In this document: positions 1 through 13,600 of the stretch, piece after piece
Position numbering within the stretch: the stretch's first letter is position 1
How the letters are laid out: every line of letters starts with the position of its first letter
Source of the DNA: Hymenolepis diminuta
Taxonomy: Eukaryota > Platyhelminthes > Cestoda > Cyclophyllidea > Hymenolepididae
Direction: 5' to 3'
DNA length: 64,000 bases
Assembly (NCBI GenBank): GCA_900708905.1
Contig: CAADRB010000002.1
Location: forward strand, 3,855,480-3,919,479
Notes under the pieces: model-generated
Databases searched by the model: none
Told to the model about the DNA's origin: nothing
Seen by the model: only the letters and a program-made list of their open reading frames with translations
Translations under genes and position numbers: made by a program

Positions 1-1059
1 TTTTACTGATTTCAGTTTTTATCCCAAGATGAGAATCTTGAACTTTTCTTGCATTTCCATAGACTATAATATTTTCTAATAATATCTTGCTGAAAACACA
101 ACTCTATTATGCTGACATAATTCTCTTACGAAGCTAATAATATAAAGGGACCAGAGTTTGAGTGGGGAATCTGGTGGAAAGTATATTGTATAACAACATT
201 GAAAATATGTGACAGGAAAAAGGGGATAAAGGTCGAGAGACAGAGAGATAGATGGAAGCATCCATGGCAAATGAGCTGAGTCACAACAGCGCGAGTACAC
301 ATCTATAATTGATATGCCCGTGCAGTTTGAAACAAGGGATGAAACAGGTTAACCGCGGTGGATTTAAGCAGAACAGAACATTTATGAAGTATTTAAGAAG
401 CAATCCTTCAATCAATAAATCTTTGAAATATACTAAAACTGTTATCATGAAAAGCGGGTGGGGGATTTTTAACGCTTGAATTAAAGAATCTTGAAATCAC
501 AGATTCCGCCATTTTGATTCATTTATTCATCAAATCTTCAGCAAAATTTTCCAATTATGAATGTCATTTAGTGCAAACTATTTTAAAATACAACTACTCA
601 AATAAATTAATATCAAGAGGTTTTCATGTGTCTGAGCACCTTGGCTCCAATGAATTATTGAATTGCATATCCAACATGGAATTTTTGTCGAGGCAACAAA
701 GTAAAATGTTTGTCTTATATTGCTTAAGTATTTTTTTCATATTGAAAACCACGCCGGATTCAGTTCTTTAAAGATAGTTCCGCTTTCAAATAAACCTCAC
801 GATAAACTTTATCAAGAGAAGATTCATCTTTGGTGGTGCGAAAAACCGTATTTTGTGTCCCTTTATAAGACTAAAGAAGCCCTTTTTAGTATTTATAAGA
901 TGGGGACCCTTATTCATTCTGGTACAGATTGCTAAAATAATGCTATTATCGAAAAAGTTTGTCACATCTATGATGAAATCTGCCCTGAAATATATAAGGA
1001 TGTAAAAATGCAGTACAGATCAGTAATATATTGGTAAGTCACTACTGATATACTTACGA
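1..1059. other. Non-coding stretch, no gene seen
   Basis: AT-rich sequence. The short open frames here have no recognisable domain, no splice-linked partner and no coding-like composition. I see no RNA gene or promoter that I can support. Confidence 0.5.
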
Positions 1060-1275
1060 TAGCTCTCAAGTCCATTTTAGAGCGCGCCTTCCAATGCTCA
1101 TCTTGGATAGAGGGTTAGCGTCATTAATACTCCCTAGTAAGAAACTCGAATCCTCAATCCCCTTTATTAGTCATACTTGACCATTCCACTCACTGGGTGT
1201 GGACGGTAGACGTTGAACCCATGATCTCTGAATTCACAGACAAGCATGTTGATCTCCGCACCGTCGGCACAAAGT
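1060..1275 (-). repeat. tRNA-derived SINE-like copy
   Basis: Read on the minus strand, this begins with a tRNA-like head (GCCGACGGTGCGGAGA, A-box-like), followed about 35 nt later by a B-box-like GGGTTCAAC. Then comes a body shared with the copies near 43.2 and 53.4 kb: a GTGGAATGGTCAA block, a GATTCGAGT...CTA.GGAG block, and a 3' block ending in GGACTTGAGAG. It is the copy used to define the family together with the one at 53.3 kb. Boundaries are approximate. Confidence 0.6.
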
Positions 1276-1720
1276 TACCGTTATAATCTAAGCTCACACT
1301 GCGATACTGCCAAGTGCCATTTGAAGCCATACTACGGCTACTGTTGCTGAGAACCAGTAGGAAGAAAGTGTATTAAGATATCTTGATTATCAAGAAGGTA
1401 CAACTGCTAATTTCGCTTTGAATATAGGATTTAAGCGACGAGACTTGATTATCTGGCATGATCGTGGAAGAGCAGTAATCCAAAATCCAGTACCCGAGAG
1501 ACGAATTTCGCCTATAGAATTTTATGAATTCTGTTCGGACCACTTAAAATATTCGACTCGGTTTTCTATCAGTTAGTTCTATACTAATGGCTCAATTGTT
1601 TTGGATATTTGAAAAGCGTCTTACAAATTAAGATATGTGGTTTAAAATTACCTTCACAGTTACTAATGCAGTTACTAACCTAACTGATAATACCTATCTA
1701 ATTTCCAAATAGATAAGATG
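1240..1720 (+). repeat. Direct repeat unit 1 of 2
   Basis: This segment matches 2125-2540 in the same orientation. Shared blocks include AAGAAGGTACAACTGCT next to GCTTTGAATATAGGATTT, and CAATTGTTTTGGATATTTGA about 200 bp later. In unit 2 the corresponding blocks differ at scattered positions. The repeat includes the head of the SINE-like copy, so the duplication happened after, or together with, that insertion. No coding potential is seen. Confidence 0.65.
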
Positions 1721-2124
1721 GAGCATTTCAGTGTGAAGTAAGAAAAGTGTTTTTCGTTTTGTATTATTTATATCATCCATTTGTATCACTGGAGACATAA
1801 AATATTTTCACGAAGATACATTACCACAAAATACTACACTCAAAATTAAATGTGATCTAACATTGTTTCTTCTTAACTAATGCCAAGCTAACATGATAAT
1901 TTACTGGTTTATGAAGGCTTAGATACAAATTTAGCCTTTGTCAGGAATTTAAATGCGCTATAATTCAAAATTGTTTATTCTTTCACTTTGTCCTCTTTCA
2001 GCCCGTTCTAACTGGGCCTAAATCATCTCTGTAAGTCAGATATTGAAGCCAATTAGTCTATGGCCAGTTGTCAGACACATATTATTCTGTTGTGCTTTCA
2101 GTTATATAAGAAATAATATTTGTT

Positions 2125-2540
2125 CACGTTAATCTCTGCACCACTGACACAGTGATAAGAAGTCAGAATACCTGTAACTTAACGACAACTTACTTATTAA
2201 GAAGATACAACTGCTTATGTGGCTTTGAATATGGGGTTTGAGTGGCTGTCGTGTTATCTAGTAACAGCAGTGGTGAGGATTCATTCACAGTAAGAGAAAA
2301 ATCGAATGCCAAAGGGACAAATTCGGTTCACAACATTGTATGATTTGTTTTCAGAGCACTGAATATATTGGATTCTATCTTCTATCAATTAATTATTCAG
2401 TATTGGGTCAATTGATTAGAATTTTTGAAAAGTATTTTGCACTTTATCAAGTTCAAAGCTACATTCGATATTACAAATACATTTACATTATCTAATACGA
2501 TTATTGGTACCTATTTTTATAACCAAATAGTTAATATAGG
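2125..2540 (+). repeat. Direct repeat unit 2 of 2
   Basis: Diverged copy of 1240-1720, offset by roughly 830-890 bp. It carries AAGAAGATACAACTGCT, GCTTTGAATATGGGGTTT and, near its end, CAATTGATTAGAATTTTTGA. An open frame of 91 codons that starts inside it (2425-2700) has no recognisable product and is probably chance. Confidence 0.65.
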
Positions 2541-4430
2541 ATTTCTAAAATTAAGAAAATTTCTTCTGTGCCTTTTTTACCATTCTATTGTGCCATTGGA
2601 AGCATTTAATTCTCTTACACGGGTTAACTGTCACAAAATCTCCAAACATTTAATTAAATTTCATCCAACAGTGCAGTTTGTCAAGAGTTTTGGCCCATAA
2701 AATTCCAGATTTTAAACTTTCCCTTCTCATTTGGGAAGAATATGTACAGTTACCTTCATGAATATCGCTTGCAGAAATTAGCAATGAATCAAAGTTACTT
2801 ATATAGACTTGGATGCATAGGAAATGATTGTCTAGTTAGTCTATAATTGCAAAAATATCAAGATTGCCCGTCCAGGCAGGTGTTAGAAACCCAGAAATCG
2901 ATAATCCAACACATGAGGAATGAAGCTAATGAACTTCGCCCAGGTGCACCAAAATTGCTAGATTCAGCTTTCTAATAAAGTGTTCTTTTTTAAACGTAAT
3001 CTCACTTTTGTACTACAATCTTATAAGGTGGCGGAAGTGGTGGAATATGAAGGTAAAAAATTCTCCATTTACTCGGGATGTTGACATAATTGAATTTTCA
3101 TTCTCCTCTGAAAATCTACGGTTGGTTATTGCTTGACTAATATTGAAACCAGTTGTCTGCTATGTTTAGTTGCGACTACAAGTCTAAAAACGCATATATA
3201 TAACTTAAATAAACATTATCTGAGGCTAAATAGATGGTACAAACGACCACAATTTAACATTTTGAAATTGCGCCGTTCGCTACACTGAATCTTTGGATAT
3301 CCAGAACTTGTGGGGATTTCATTATGGCGAAACTTCCAGTTAAACATCAAAATAAACTTGAGGCTGAAAATAGAGCGAAAGCTTCAAAGAAAGGCTTGTG
3401 TAATTTTACTGAAAGGAACCTGAAAGTAAGATCCCTAAACTTTACCTTCAAGATCCCAGATTTATAAAAAATCTGCCCAAAGTTAACATAACAAAGTACT
3501 TACTTACTTTTTGATTAATTCGTACGTTAGTGATCAAGCTAATCCACGCTGATTAGCATTTCCACATCAACATCGAATGACAAGATTAATCTTGTTAAAT
3601 AAACTGAAAAAGAAAGTTAAATTTTCTCCAACAGCCAAGTTAAAAATGTCGGCAGAAAACGTGAGGAACTAATTTTCTGAGTATAGTAAAACAAATAAAC
3701 GTCTAAACCAAGTGTGCATATATACGTATATAGTTGTCTTGACCTTAAACTAAATCGCCTTATAATTGAATAAATTTAAATCACCTTGGCTACCATCTGA
3801 TTCAGAATATGTCATAAATTTAATAACTATTGCAACATCCTAAGTGTCAATTGGGTGACCTCTCTTGGCAATTAGAAGCAGTATGCAGAAGAGTATCGAG
3901 TTAATATTTTTGGTTCTCACTAAGTTAAAAAGGCGGTTTTATTTTTTTCCCATGTCAAGGCAAAACCACTGTAGCCTTAATCAAGGATAAGTATCCAAAC
4001 ATGACTTAATGCGGAAGTCCAAATTTAGAGTAGCAGGGCCTCGGGCAGAATGGAATTCGGAGTATTAAAAGACCTTTACTCTGGGTTCATCAGGTTGTTT
4101 ACTTCATAAATATCGTTTATTGCCTCACTATATGTCATTCCAAAGTTAAGAATTCAGAATCCATTATCTGAATGAGTTCGGGCCTCCTAATTAAACTGAG
4201 TTGTTGAAGTGTCCGCGGTGTGTCCATCTCTTTTGGTAACCAAAAAAATGCCAGCCTAATTTCCAGTTTTTTAAGTCTTATAAAACGTCACATATCAGAA
4301 TGTTATCCATATCGTTGAAATCGAATTCAAAAGACCTTTGAAAAAAGAGTGACATATATCAGATTGCAATAGAAGTTCTCTCCATTTTTTATTTGAATTA
4401 AAGGGAAAATTTTGTCAAAAATACATTTAT
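2541..4430. other. Non-coding stretch, no gene seen
   Basis: AT-rich, with frequent stops in all frames and no splice-linked open segments that I could join. I see nothing else in it. Confidence 0.5.
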
Positions 4431-5400
4431 TTAGTGTCCGACATAGTCACTATCTGTATTAATTAAATCTTTCCACCTTATCATAAGCTTCTTCATTCCT
4501 TCTTCATAGAATTTAGCCAGTTTGCACTCAAGAAAAGAAATTAGCTTCTTCATTTCGATCTTTTATCTTGAAGTATGACTTTTTCCCATTAAATGATTCT
4601 GTAAGCTCCTGAAAAGATGAAAATCGGTTGGTGCAAGATCGGGAGAACATGGTGGGTAATGCATGACTTCCCAGCCAAATTCTTCAACGAGATTTTTTAT
4701 TGCTCTTGGAGTGTAGAGTCTGGCATTGCCATGGTGTAGAATCACTCCTTTTTGATTGATTTTCCCGTAAATGAGTTAGCTGCTGACAGTACACTTCAGA
4801 TGTTATTATTTGACTGTCATCCATTAGTTTATAATAAACAATTCCCTTCAAATCCCACCATACATAAAAGAATTTTTTCGAGTGCAGTCCACTTCTCAGT
4901 TGTGGAATTGGCTTTGAAACACTGTCTTGACTTAGCCACAGTCTTTTGCGCTTAACATTGTTGTAAAGGATCCACCACTTCTCGTCGCTGTCAGTTATGA
5001 TTCGGTCTAAAAAAGGTGCCTGAAGTTCACGAGAACGCGGTGAAACACAACAGGTCACACACTGTTGCTTGTTGATTTCTGACAAATCGTGTGGGACCCA
5101 TTTGCCAGCCTTTGAGACTTTGCCAAGTCTTTTCATTTTCCTATATATGGTTATATGGCAGCTTACGTTGAAGGTTTTGCCCATTTCTCTGATAGTGCAG
5201 GTTGGATTTTCATCAATGGGAACTTGCAATTGCTCAGAAACCACCTGCAGAAAACCACCTTCTGCAGGTCTTTTCACTTACAACATCATTTCCATAAGTG
5301 TCTTTGAGTGTATTTGCTGCTGAGCTTGCCGTATTTCCTCTATGAAATTGAAACAGTGGAATATGTCTGATATGGTCTTTATTTGAAGTGTATATTAGGG
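4431..5400 (-). pseudogene. Degenerate mariner-family transposase
   Basis: Remnant of a Tc1/mariner DD34D transposase, read on the minus strand. The N-terminal helix-turn-helix part is visible near 5385-5250 (HIRHIPLFQFHRGN, then TYGNDVVSEKTCRRWF) but shifts frame at about 5240. The middle frame (about 5277-4745) has the family blocks WVPHDLSE, ELQAPFLDRI and VWWDLKGIVYY, plus the first catalytic Asp in a disturbed SDEKW. A second frame change at about 4745 leads into HHGNARLYT, where the canonical second Asp (HDNAR) has become Gly. SPDLAPTDFHLF keeps the third Asp. The C-terminus (KFYEEGMKKL...RWKDLI) lies beyond another in-frame stop and ends with TAA at 4431. At least two frameshifts, one stop and one catalytic loss mean it is dead. 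I could not identify terminal inverted repeats. Confidence 0.92.
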
Positions 5401-7614
5401 CTAGAAATAGCTATTAATAACGATAATTATCACACAACCTGAAAGAAGAAATGATATTTTATTAAGTATCATTGATAAGCATAAAACATTAACAAGCTAA
5501 ATTACAATAATCGTGCCCTAAACACATAGCTCAAAAATTGGACAGAACTTCTGTTACAACCTGATATTTTTCAAGTTGAGAATTATTCCAAAGACCAAAT
5601 CTCCCTACCCTTTCTTTAACCTAGTACCATTAAGCTGTATTTATGCTTCCGCCTATCCGATTAGTGTAATGTACACTGTGCGTTGGGAGAAAGTTAAACA
5701 AAATTAGACCGCAGTAAAACACAGATTACTATTGGTTTCCACCCATTTATGGAAGCTTCAAATTAAATTTGCGATTAATATTCAACTGCGCAATAAGGGA
5801 ATTAGTGATCTTAAAATTATCTCAAGGTCACACCAGTTGAACTTACCAGCCCATCTCTAATAGCCCTTTATTTGTAAAATAAGACAGCTTTGCTTTGAGA
5901 ATGCTAGGAGGTTTGGTTTCTACCGCTAATAACATATCCCCCATTAGATATCACTATTCTACGGATGACTCAGAACCGCAGAGATAGGACAAAATGCATT
6001 TACTCTAAGAGCCTTTATTAACTGAAGAACGTCTTTACATTAGGAACATAGGTTATCATCATAGTTTTTGATCAAATAACTGTCAAGCTGTCAGGAGCAA
6101 TGTACGTTCATGTATTAATAAGGGTGATGGGCAATCTGAAGATAACTTTGGGGGAGTTGATTATCCTAAAGCAATGGTAACAACTCTGGAACTTTATTTA
6201 GTCGGTGTCCTATCAGCTTGCAAATATTGTGTATTTCAGGAAATTTAAGTTATAACTACACACTTGAAGTATTTCAGAACCCATTTATGGAAGCCAACGA
6301 TGGCCGAAACAGACTAGCTATACGGTTAGTAAAGTAGACCGAAAGGCAAGGTAGGGCTGAGCTGATTTGTACTAACATTACGTCTTCGAGTATAAAGATT
6401 TTTGGTTACGAAGATGGTGAGACCACAATCCTATCATTTAAACTTGGGGAAATTTTGAATGAATGCTTCCTTACTTATTCGAACAAATCAGGGAATTTAT
6501 ATTCAACTACGTATTTATGAAATTACAGATAAATGTAACTGGCACCTAACTTCCTTCAAAACTAAGTTCTGACCAACCTAAACACTTTTAAAGATTCCAA
6601 GAACAGAAGAATCAATAGCAATTAAAGCTTCATACCCTCACCTCTAAACCTTCTCATTTTACTCTCCTCTCCTCTCATTAAATTTAATGCTGAAAATCAC
6701 GTATTTCCCTATCAAATCCGTATTTTAATATGATCATTAACATACCAATTTTTTTGAAAAGATGGACCAACTAAGATCTGGTACGCTGAGAGGCTACTTA
6801 AGCAGTCCATATCAAATCGAAATAATTCAGATAACATTTCCATTATCAAATTCAAGATATTTGTACATTATCTAAAGTTCTATTTACGGAATATAAAACA
6901 TTTATCTTTTCTTCTCAACAACTAACCCCTAAAATATTGAAATCTTATTTAATCATAAAAATTTCAATTGCTTTAATAAAAATAAAACAAAAAAGGCTTC
7001 ACATGGGCGAGAGCAATGAAAGTAGTGTCCACCTGTATACACAGATAGGCAGCCAGTTCAATAAATTCAAACACACCAAGATAGATCGATATAGGAATAT
7101 ACACAAGTTATTCAAGGGACTATAGCTTGTTTGTTATTTGTTGAAATAATCAGCATTCTGTGAGTAAAGACAATAAAAAGAAATGGGAAAGTTGCTGTTG
7201 TGCTCCAGAACAGAGGGAAGACCGATAATAGGGAGATACACATGCGATCAGATCAATAGGGAGACGGGGTAACCTATGTGGCGCCACTTTGTTGTTGTTG
7301 AAAGACCTTCACAAGGTCACAGACGCGAGAGTGTCGATTTGTATTCTCCTCTCCAACTGAGCTCAGAGCTCGCACCTAAACAAAAAAAGCACAAAACAAA
7401 GATCAAAATTCTATTTTAAACAGAGTGAAAAAAGAGTGAGAAAGCCAATGAAAAAATGAACATGCACCACATGCACTTTGTGAACCAACAAAAGGGGGAG
7501 AGGGTAGTGAAAACACCAAAAAAACATCAAAATTACAACACCGGGTGAGAAAATGGGTTAGCCGATGACGAAAAAAAATTAGATAAGAACATAGCAAGAT
7601 GACAGTGAAGGAGA
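5401..7614. other. Intergenic, mostly featureless
   Basis: AT-rich DNA downstream of the minus-strand gene that ends at 7615. It contains one diverged repeat (6070-6165, matched near 50.0 kb). No gene, promoter or clear minus-strand AATAAA next to the 7615 stop was recognised; the 3' UTR of that gene should lie at the high-coordinate end of this stretch. Confidence 0.5.
6070..6165 (+). repeat. Dispersed repeat, copy 1
   Basis: Resembles 50005-50100 in the same orientation. Shared blocks are ATAACTGTCAAG..GT.AGG, TTAATAAGGGTGATGGGCAA against TTGATAAGGATGAAGGGTGA, and a following GATAAC. No open frame. The family is unknown. Confidence 0.45.
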
Positions 7615-10600
7615 TTATTGTATTACCCCATCATTAATCGGATTTTGGCGGTTTGAGGATGATCGTAAACGTACACTCAAAAAACCTTCAACTGGGAGCT
7701 TCTCTTTTGATTCTTCAACCTCTGAAGTGACAACACTGGAAGGTGAGGCTACAGATGGCGACGATGATTTATTCTGTCCACTATTCCCTTTCTCCTCAGA
7801 TTCTTCTTCAACTTTAGGAGGGACAGCAATAGGAGAACCTTCTTGTTGTTTGCCTCCAGAATTAATCCGTTTAAGTTGATATTGAGATGAGAATCCAACA
7901 GGAGAGGATACGGTTCGATTGGATCGCTTCTGTGAGAGGAACTTATCATCTGACTCTCCTAAGCTTCGAATACGGACACCATTTGAAGACCGCATTGCTG
8001 AAGGAGAAGGCGTGGGAGAGTGGGAGGGAGATTCTTGACCTTCCGACTCACCTTTTTCTCCTTCTTCTTGACTGCGTGCAGAAGAAGATCGCGAAGGAGA
8101 ACTGCCCAATCGACTGCCGGTAACTTCTTCTCCATCAGCTTGAAAGGATTTCGGCTCAGTGCTAAACAAACCAAGGGTACGAAAGGAATAAAGGGGAAAG
8201 TGTATCAAATTCAATCAACTGTAAATGAGTAGATCTAACAAGAGACAAGGGCCATTACCATTAGATTTTGAAACAGACGTAGTTCTAGATTTCTTTCTTG
8301 GTAAAGTCAACAGAGGTATCCCATGAATCTTACAATCTAATTACGTTTCGAATTATTCGATATCAAATACTTGAGAAAGAATGGAGAGAATTTGGCTAAC
8401 TATAGAACAAAATATTAGGATAGAATAAAGAAAAATGCAGTGCGTACCAATAACTCTAAAACTATCAAGTTGTAGTTAGTAGTTAATTACAGAAAATAAA
8501 CAGATGCTACCACCAACATCTATTTATCTAACTCTGTTAAGAGAAAGTGCTTTCTAGCATTCTTCTCGAACAGAGGTAACATTCTAAAGTCACTATGGCC
8601 AGAAACTCACATTCTACCAAGCGTCACTTGGCCTGTTTTAATCGATGCACTTAGTCATACTATTCATAGTATGCATGCTGAATCCATGATCTCTACCTTT
8701 ACGGACGCATATACTTACAGGTACGTACAAAAAAGCGAAATCCAACTTAACGATACAGGTTATACACACATTATTAATTCACTAGAAATGAATGAGAAAG
8801 GATCTAAACCTAGCTCCAATGGTAGTGAAATCTACTAACAATCATAGGCTTAGCAAGAACAGTAACATTAACAGGCGTATCCCTTAAACAGTCATAATGA
8901 TTAGCTATCAGAAAAAGGTCCACTATGCGAGAATAAGAAGGTAGGTATCTGTGACCTTAGCACACAGCAAGTACAGTACAGATATATAGGGCAAGAAGCG
9001 TTGAAGAAGCCTACCGCTTAGCACTTTTAACTTAGCTAATAATTTACTTGTTACTAATTGGGCTCCTCTCAATATGATTGCATGCAATAATTCACTCAAA
9101 GCAGTGTGATAAATGAAATTCACACATGCAAAGGAAAGGGGGAATTAGAGGGCTTGCAAGAAAACGCCCCTTCTTCATAGCGTGCTAAGTGCTTTTGCTC
9201 ACCTAAAACCAATCAATATTTTAAGTTTTCTCCCTCACACAACTCACTTGGATGGATCATTTAAGATTTCTTGATCTTCTTTCTCCTGCGCTCTTTCTTC
9301 AGTGAAAACGTTTTCATAAGGGTTTGCGAGTGGTTTAGGTTCGGTAAATTCAGCAGCACCTAGTCCAGCAGTGGAAGCTGTAGGAGATTGAGTTTTCGAT
9401 GAATGGGGTACCACAGTCATCTCTTCGTTTGCCTCGGAAGATGATTTTGAAGATTTAAGTAATACCTTGGGTTTGGGGAAGGATAGAGGAGAGTGCTGGG
9501 GGCTGGAGTGGATATTATTCCGTCCAGTCAGTGAGTCCACAGTATCCACTTCAGAGATACGATGGAGAGGAGTTGATGTAACTGCTCCTGCTGCTGGTGA
9601 GGCAGTACCTGATTGGTTCGTTCGACCTCTGTGTTTGCGCTGACGATTGAGATTAATTCGTAGCAAGGCGCCTTCCATGTAGGAGTCCTTAATTCCATCA
9701 CTATCTCCTGCCGAACCGCCGAGATATCCCTCTCGTGATCCATACCTAGCGTAACAAATAAAATGGAATTTAGTTAATTGAGTTAAATACAATTGCCGAT
9801 AGACTGTATCGATTTAAGTAATGTATTCGTCGGAAAAGATGGGTGTGTCATATTAATGACCATAGTAGATCTGCGAGATTTATGCCTCGATTATTTCTGG
9901 TCAATAAAAGTGATGGTAGAATGTGAATTTCTCATAAGATCAGTAGAATAATACCTTCCTTCAGATCAAGTTAAATGTTATGAACACTTCTAATGAGTTT
10001 GCAAAGCTGTTTATACAAAAAATACAGCAGGGAAGTATGTCCGAATACGATTCCTACTCAATGAAAATGTGGTTTGAGAATCAATGACCGACCCAGAGAA
10101 ACTTTAAGTTAACATCCCCAGGGAGCACAACTATTGATTTTTTTCTATTTAAATTTGAAAAAAACATCACGGTATAAAAACTTCAGCTGACGAGGTCAAA
10201 CTTGCCTGGAAGAAATCATAAAAAATTTTCCTTCTCTTTCCTGAAGCTTAAAAGCCATGCATCTTCGTGTCTGAATGGCATCTCTGACCAATTTTAACAA
10301 ATAAATAATACTCTTTATACATTTGTATTACTAAGCTTTCAAATAAATTTTATTATGCAACGCTAATCTGTTGATATGCAGTTCTCTTAATCTGTAGCTG
10401 GCTCATTCATTGATAAGTGCATGACAAACACAAATAGTGATCAAGATATACTGTTGACAGAGTTTCCCATTGAGTGCTTCTAGGACGTCTTACATCGCTC
10501 CGAGTCGGGTGTTGGGTGCCTCGGAATTAATTAATATAGGGATAGAGTATGGACATAATAAATGAGTTATTACGTCAGATTCTCAAAGAGGCGCCAGTAT

Positions 10601-13600
10601 ACGCTCCTATAAATTACTTCTGCTTCCAAATGTACACGAACATATTTAGAAATGGTTTTGTAGAATACGTTATAAGAAATATATATTTGTGCGAAAGTCT
10701 ATATACCCTTAAAACTTGAAATAGCTCTATCCATAAAATTCTACCGTTCAATCTGTTCAAAAAGCCTAAATGCGAGAAAATGTAACATAAACGGCCGTCG
10801 TTTACCACAATGTAGAAAATTTCCCAGAATCCACAAATTTCCTTGAAATATTGAAATTCAAAAACTAATATATTTTCTTGTTCAATTCGCACTTTGATTG
10901 GAAACCTACAACACTCAAATGAACTCGTATCACTGAGATATTTATCTGTAAACTACGAACACATTTGTCAAATTTTCGGGAAATTTTAAAACCATACGAA
11001 ATAAATCTAAAAGCCTAAACTATTAAAAGTATCAAAAGGAAAAAGATTTTTCTCATTATTATGAAAGCTATGCGTGATCAGACACAACTCAGCTGAGTAA
11101 AATCTGGTTTGCATTTAGCATTGGGCTTTTCATGCACGCAATGCTGCAAGCTGCAAGCTTACCGCAGAACTTTTAGACTCAAACACCATTTGTCACTTGT
11201 TAAAACCAGCTTCTCGACAGAAGTCAGCTTGCACAAATACAAATACTTGGGGCAAAGATCCGGCAAAAAAATTTATCATGTGCAAAAAGGGTGACCCACC
11301 CGGTATTTGATTTTGATTTAGGCGGGAGGAAGACGTAACAGCAGCTCTTAATTGCGAAAACAATGACCTACAAAGCTGACACAACTTTAGTCGATAATAA
11401 GTGCTCTAAATTGGAGTGCATTAGAGTTTGTGCTTACATTTATCATCAAGCATCTTTAAAATGGTATGAAAGACGTCCAGAGATTGAGAAATATATGTTA
11501 GATACTTACATCAATGTAGACAGAACAATTGTCCACGTTGATATACAATAATTTAAACCCAGGTAGAACTAAACTGGAAATTATCTTTGTTTCAGAATAA
11601 ATCAAGGAAGTAAAATGGAGTGTTCTGTCAATTAATTGGACCAGAAACGGGCTCCTTAAAAAGCATGAAGCATTTTGAGATCGAGGTTTAAAATAGTTTC
11701 ACATTTGACACAATTTTAATCCAAATTCTCGACTAGTGGGACTTCACAAATACAAATTTGGCATAATAATAACCCCACCCAGTATTGGATGATGATCCAA
11801 ATTACGGAGAAGGGCAGTGACTTTTATTATACGTAGAGTATTAATGGGTTTCCAGAGGTACAAAATAATGAACATAAAATACACATAGGTACACAGCTAA
11901 ATGATACTCTAAATGGCGATATTCATGTTAGATAATGAAGCGATTACTTAAACTCTGTACCAATAAAGTTCAATGTTATCACAGTCACTAAAATTAAAAT
12001 TGAAAAATCAAAGCACATGAAGAAAAATGCAGTAAAAAGAGAGGAGAGAGAGTGCCCTATCTTAAACACGTATATTTTTTCGTTCAGTGTATTTTCCATA
12101 AAGCGGCCTCGAATCCGCTTGGCAGAGGGAGATAGTATATATGTGGAAGCACTGAAATATAAATTGTAAAACCTCTCTTTCGTCTAAGCGATTCTACCAA
12201 CTGAAATTGGTGTAAAATCACCTGTCACTTCGTTCAACTTACTTCTGAACAAAAGCAGGACTGTAAAATGCAAATAGGACAAAAATGCAGAATGCGCAGG
12301 ATTAACGGACTGAGGCTAAGAGATTTACCAATTTGATAAATCACTCATTAAACAGCATCATTAAAATTTCACCCCATAATTAATATGTATCAAAAACATT
12401 TAATTTACTTTATTACACATTTAAGCCCATTTAATTTCCTAGATAATTCCCTTTGAAGTAGAACAGAAGAAGAGAGATTCTCAAAACTGTCTCAAGAAAG
12501 CATTACCGATTGGCTAAGTGAGAAGACATGCAACGCAAAAAACAGACGAAAAATCGCTTGTCTAACGCAAGTTTTGACTAAACTTATACTCTAATATTTC
12601 TGCAAGAGTATGGTAGAAAAAATAGAAGGAACTGATGACTGTTACACAACAAGGGATGACCGAATCTCTAATGGGATAATGAGTAAATATCTGTTAGAAA
12701 ATAGATTTGGAAATTTGTACATGTTCTTGTCTACTTATCCTATTCGGATGACAAGACGCTTAAATGATCAAATAAAAGGGCCATTTAGAGACTTTTGCCC
12801 CGCTGACGCATCATAAAAGAGGTGTATTCACTCTCGGTGATCTTGTTTGCTCGTGATTTACGAACAGGTCACTTCTGGAAGGCTGGAGATGTGGTCAGGC
12901 GACAGGGAAAGGTTTTCTATGAAATCCAGACGAATGACTACTTGCATCAGGCATAGAAATCATCTAGAGCCACGTATTTCGAGAACTAGATCAACACCAG
13001 CTCTAACCTCACTTTACTTCCTTCTAGACACTCAAATTTTCAGCAAATAAATCGAATAAGACCCGTGAAAGAACTTCAAAACATCAAATACACTGCTCGA
13101 AAAGGACCTATCGAAAGCCCACATAACTTCAGAGTTGAAGTTAAAAGGAGGCGTCAAGGGGAAGATAAACGTATGAAATTTGATGTTTTTTTTTCCTCTA
13201 ACATTGAAATTAACGTTTTATTACTAAATTGTAACAAACTAATGAGTAGCCTTACGCTACATTGTTTCACCTTACTTCTATATTGTGGATATTTTGGGAT
13301 TAACTGGAGTTACATTAAATACCTTATTCATTTCATTTGAAAAATTTGAACTTTTGAAGCATTCTATAAAACAGATTGTTAGCGTTAAATTTCCACTAAG
13401 CATTGAGTCACTGCAATCCGATTGTTATTTACTTAACACTCCTCTCAATAAGAGTTAGATTACATAAAGTGTGCATAGAATCGACTGGGAATTCAGCATA
13501 CAAAGGCTAATAAAAATAATTCTGAAAAAAGAACCCCACTCAGTAATATGAACTAAGATGAAGGCAATATTTTCATAAGATTATCAAGAGCACTAAGCCT

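Noticed and set aside
7749..8232. Several open frames on both strands overlapping the last exon of the Ser/Pro-rich gene
   Set aside because: Shadows of the real exon, which alone joins in phase with the exon at 9248-9745.
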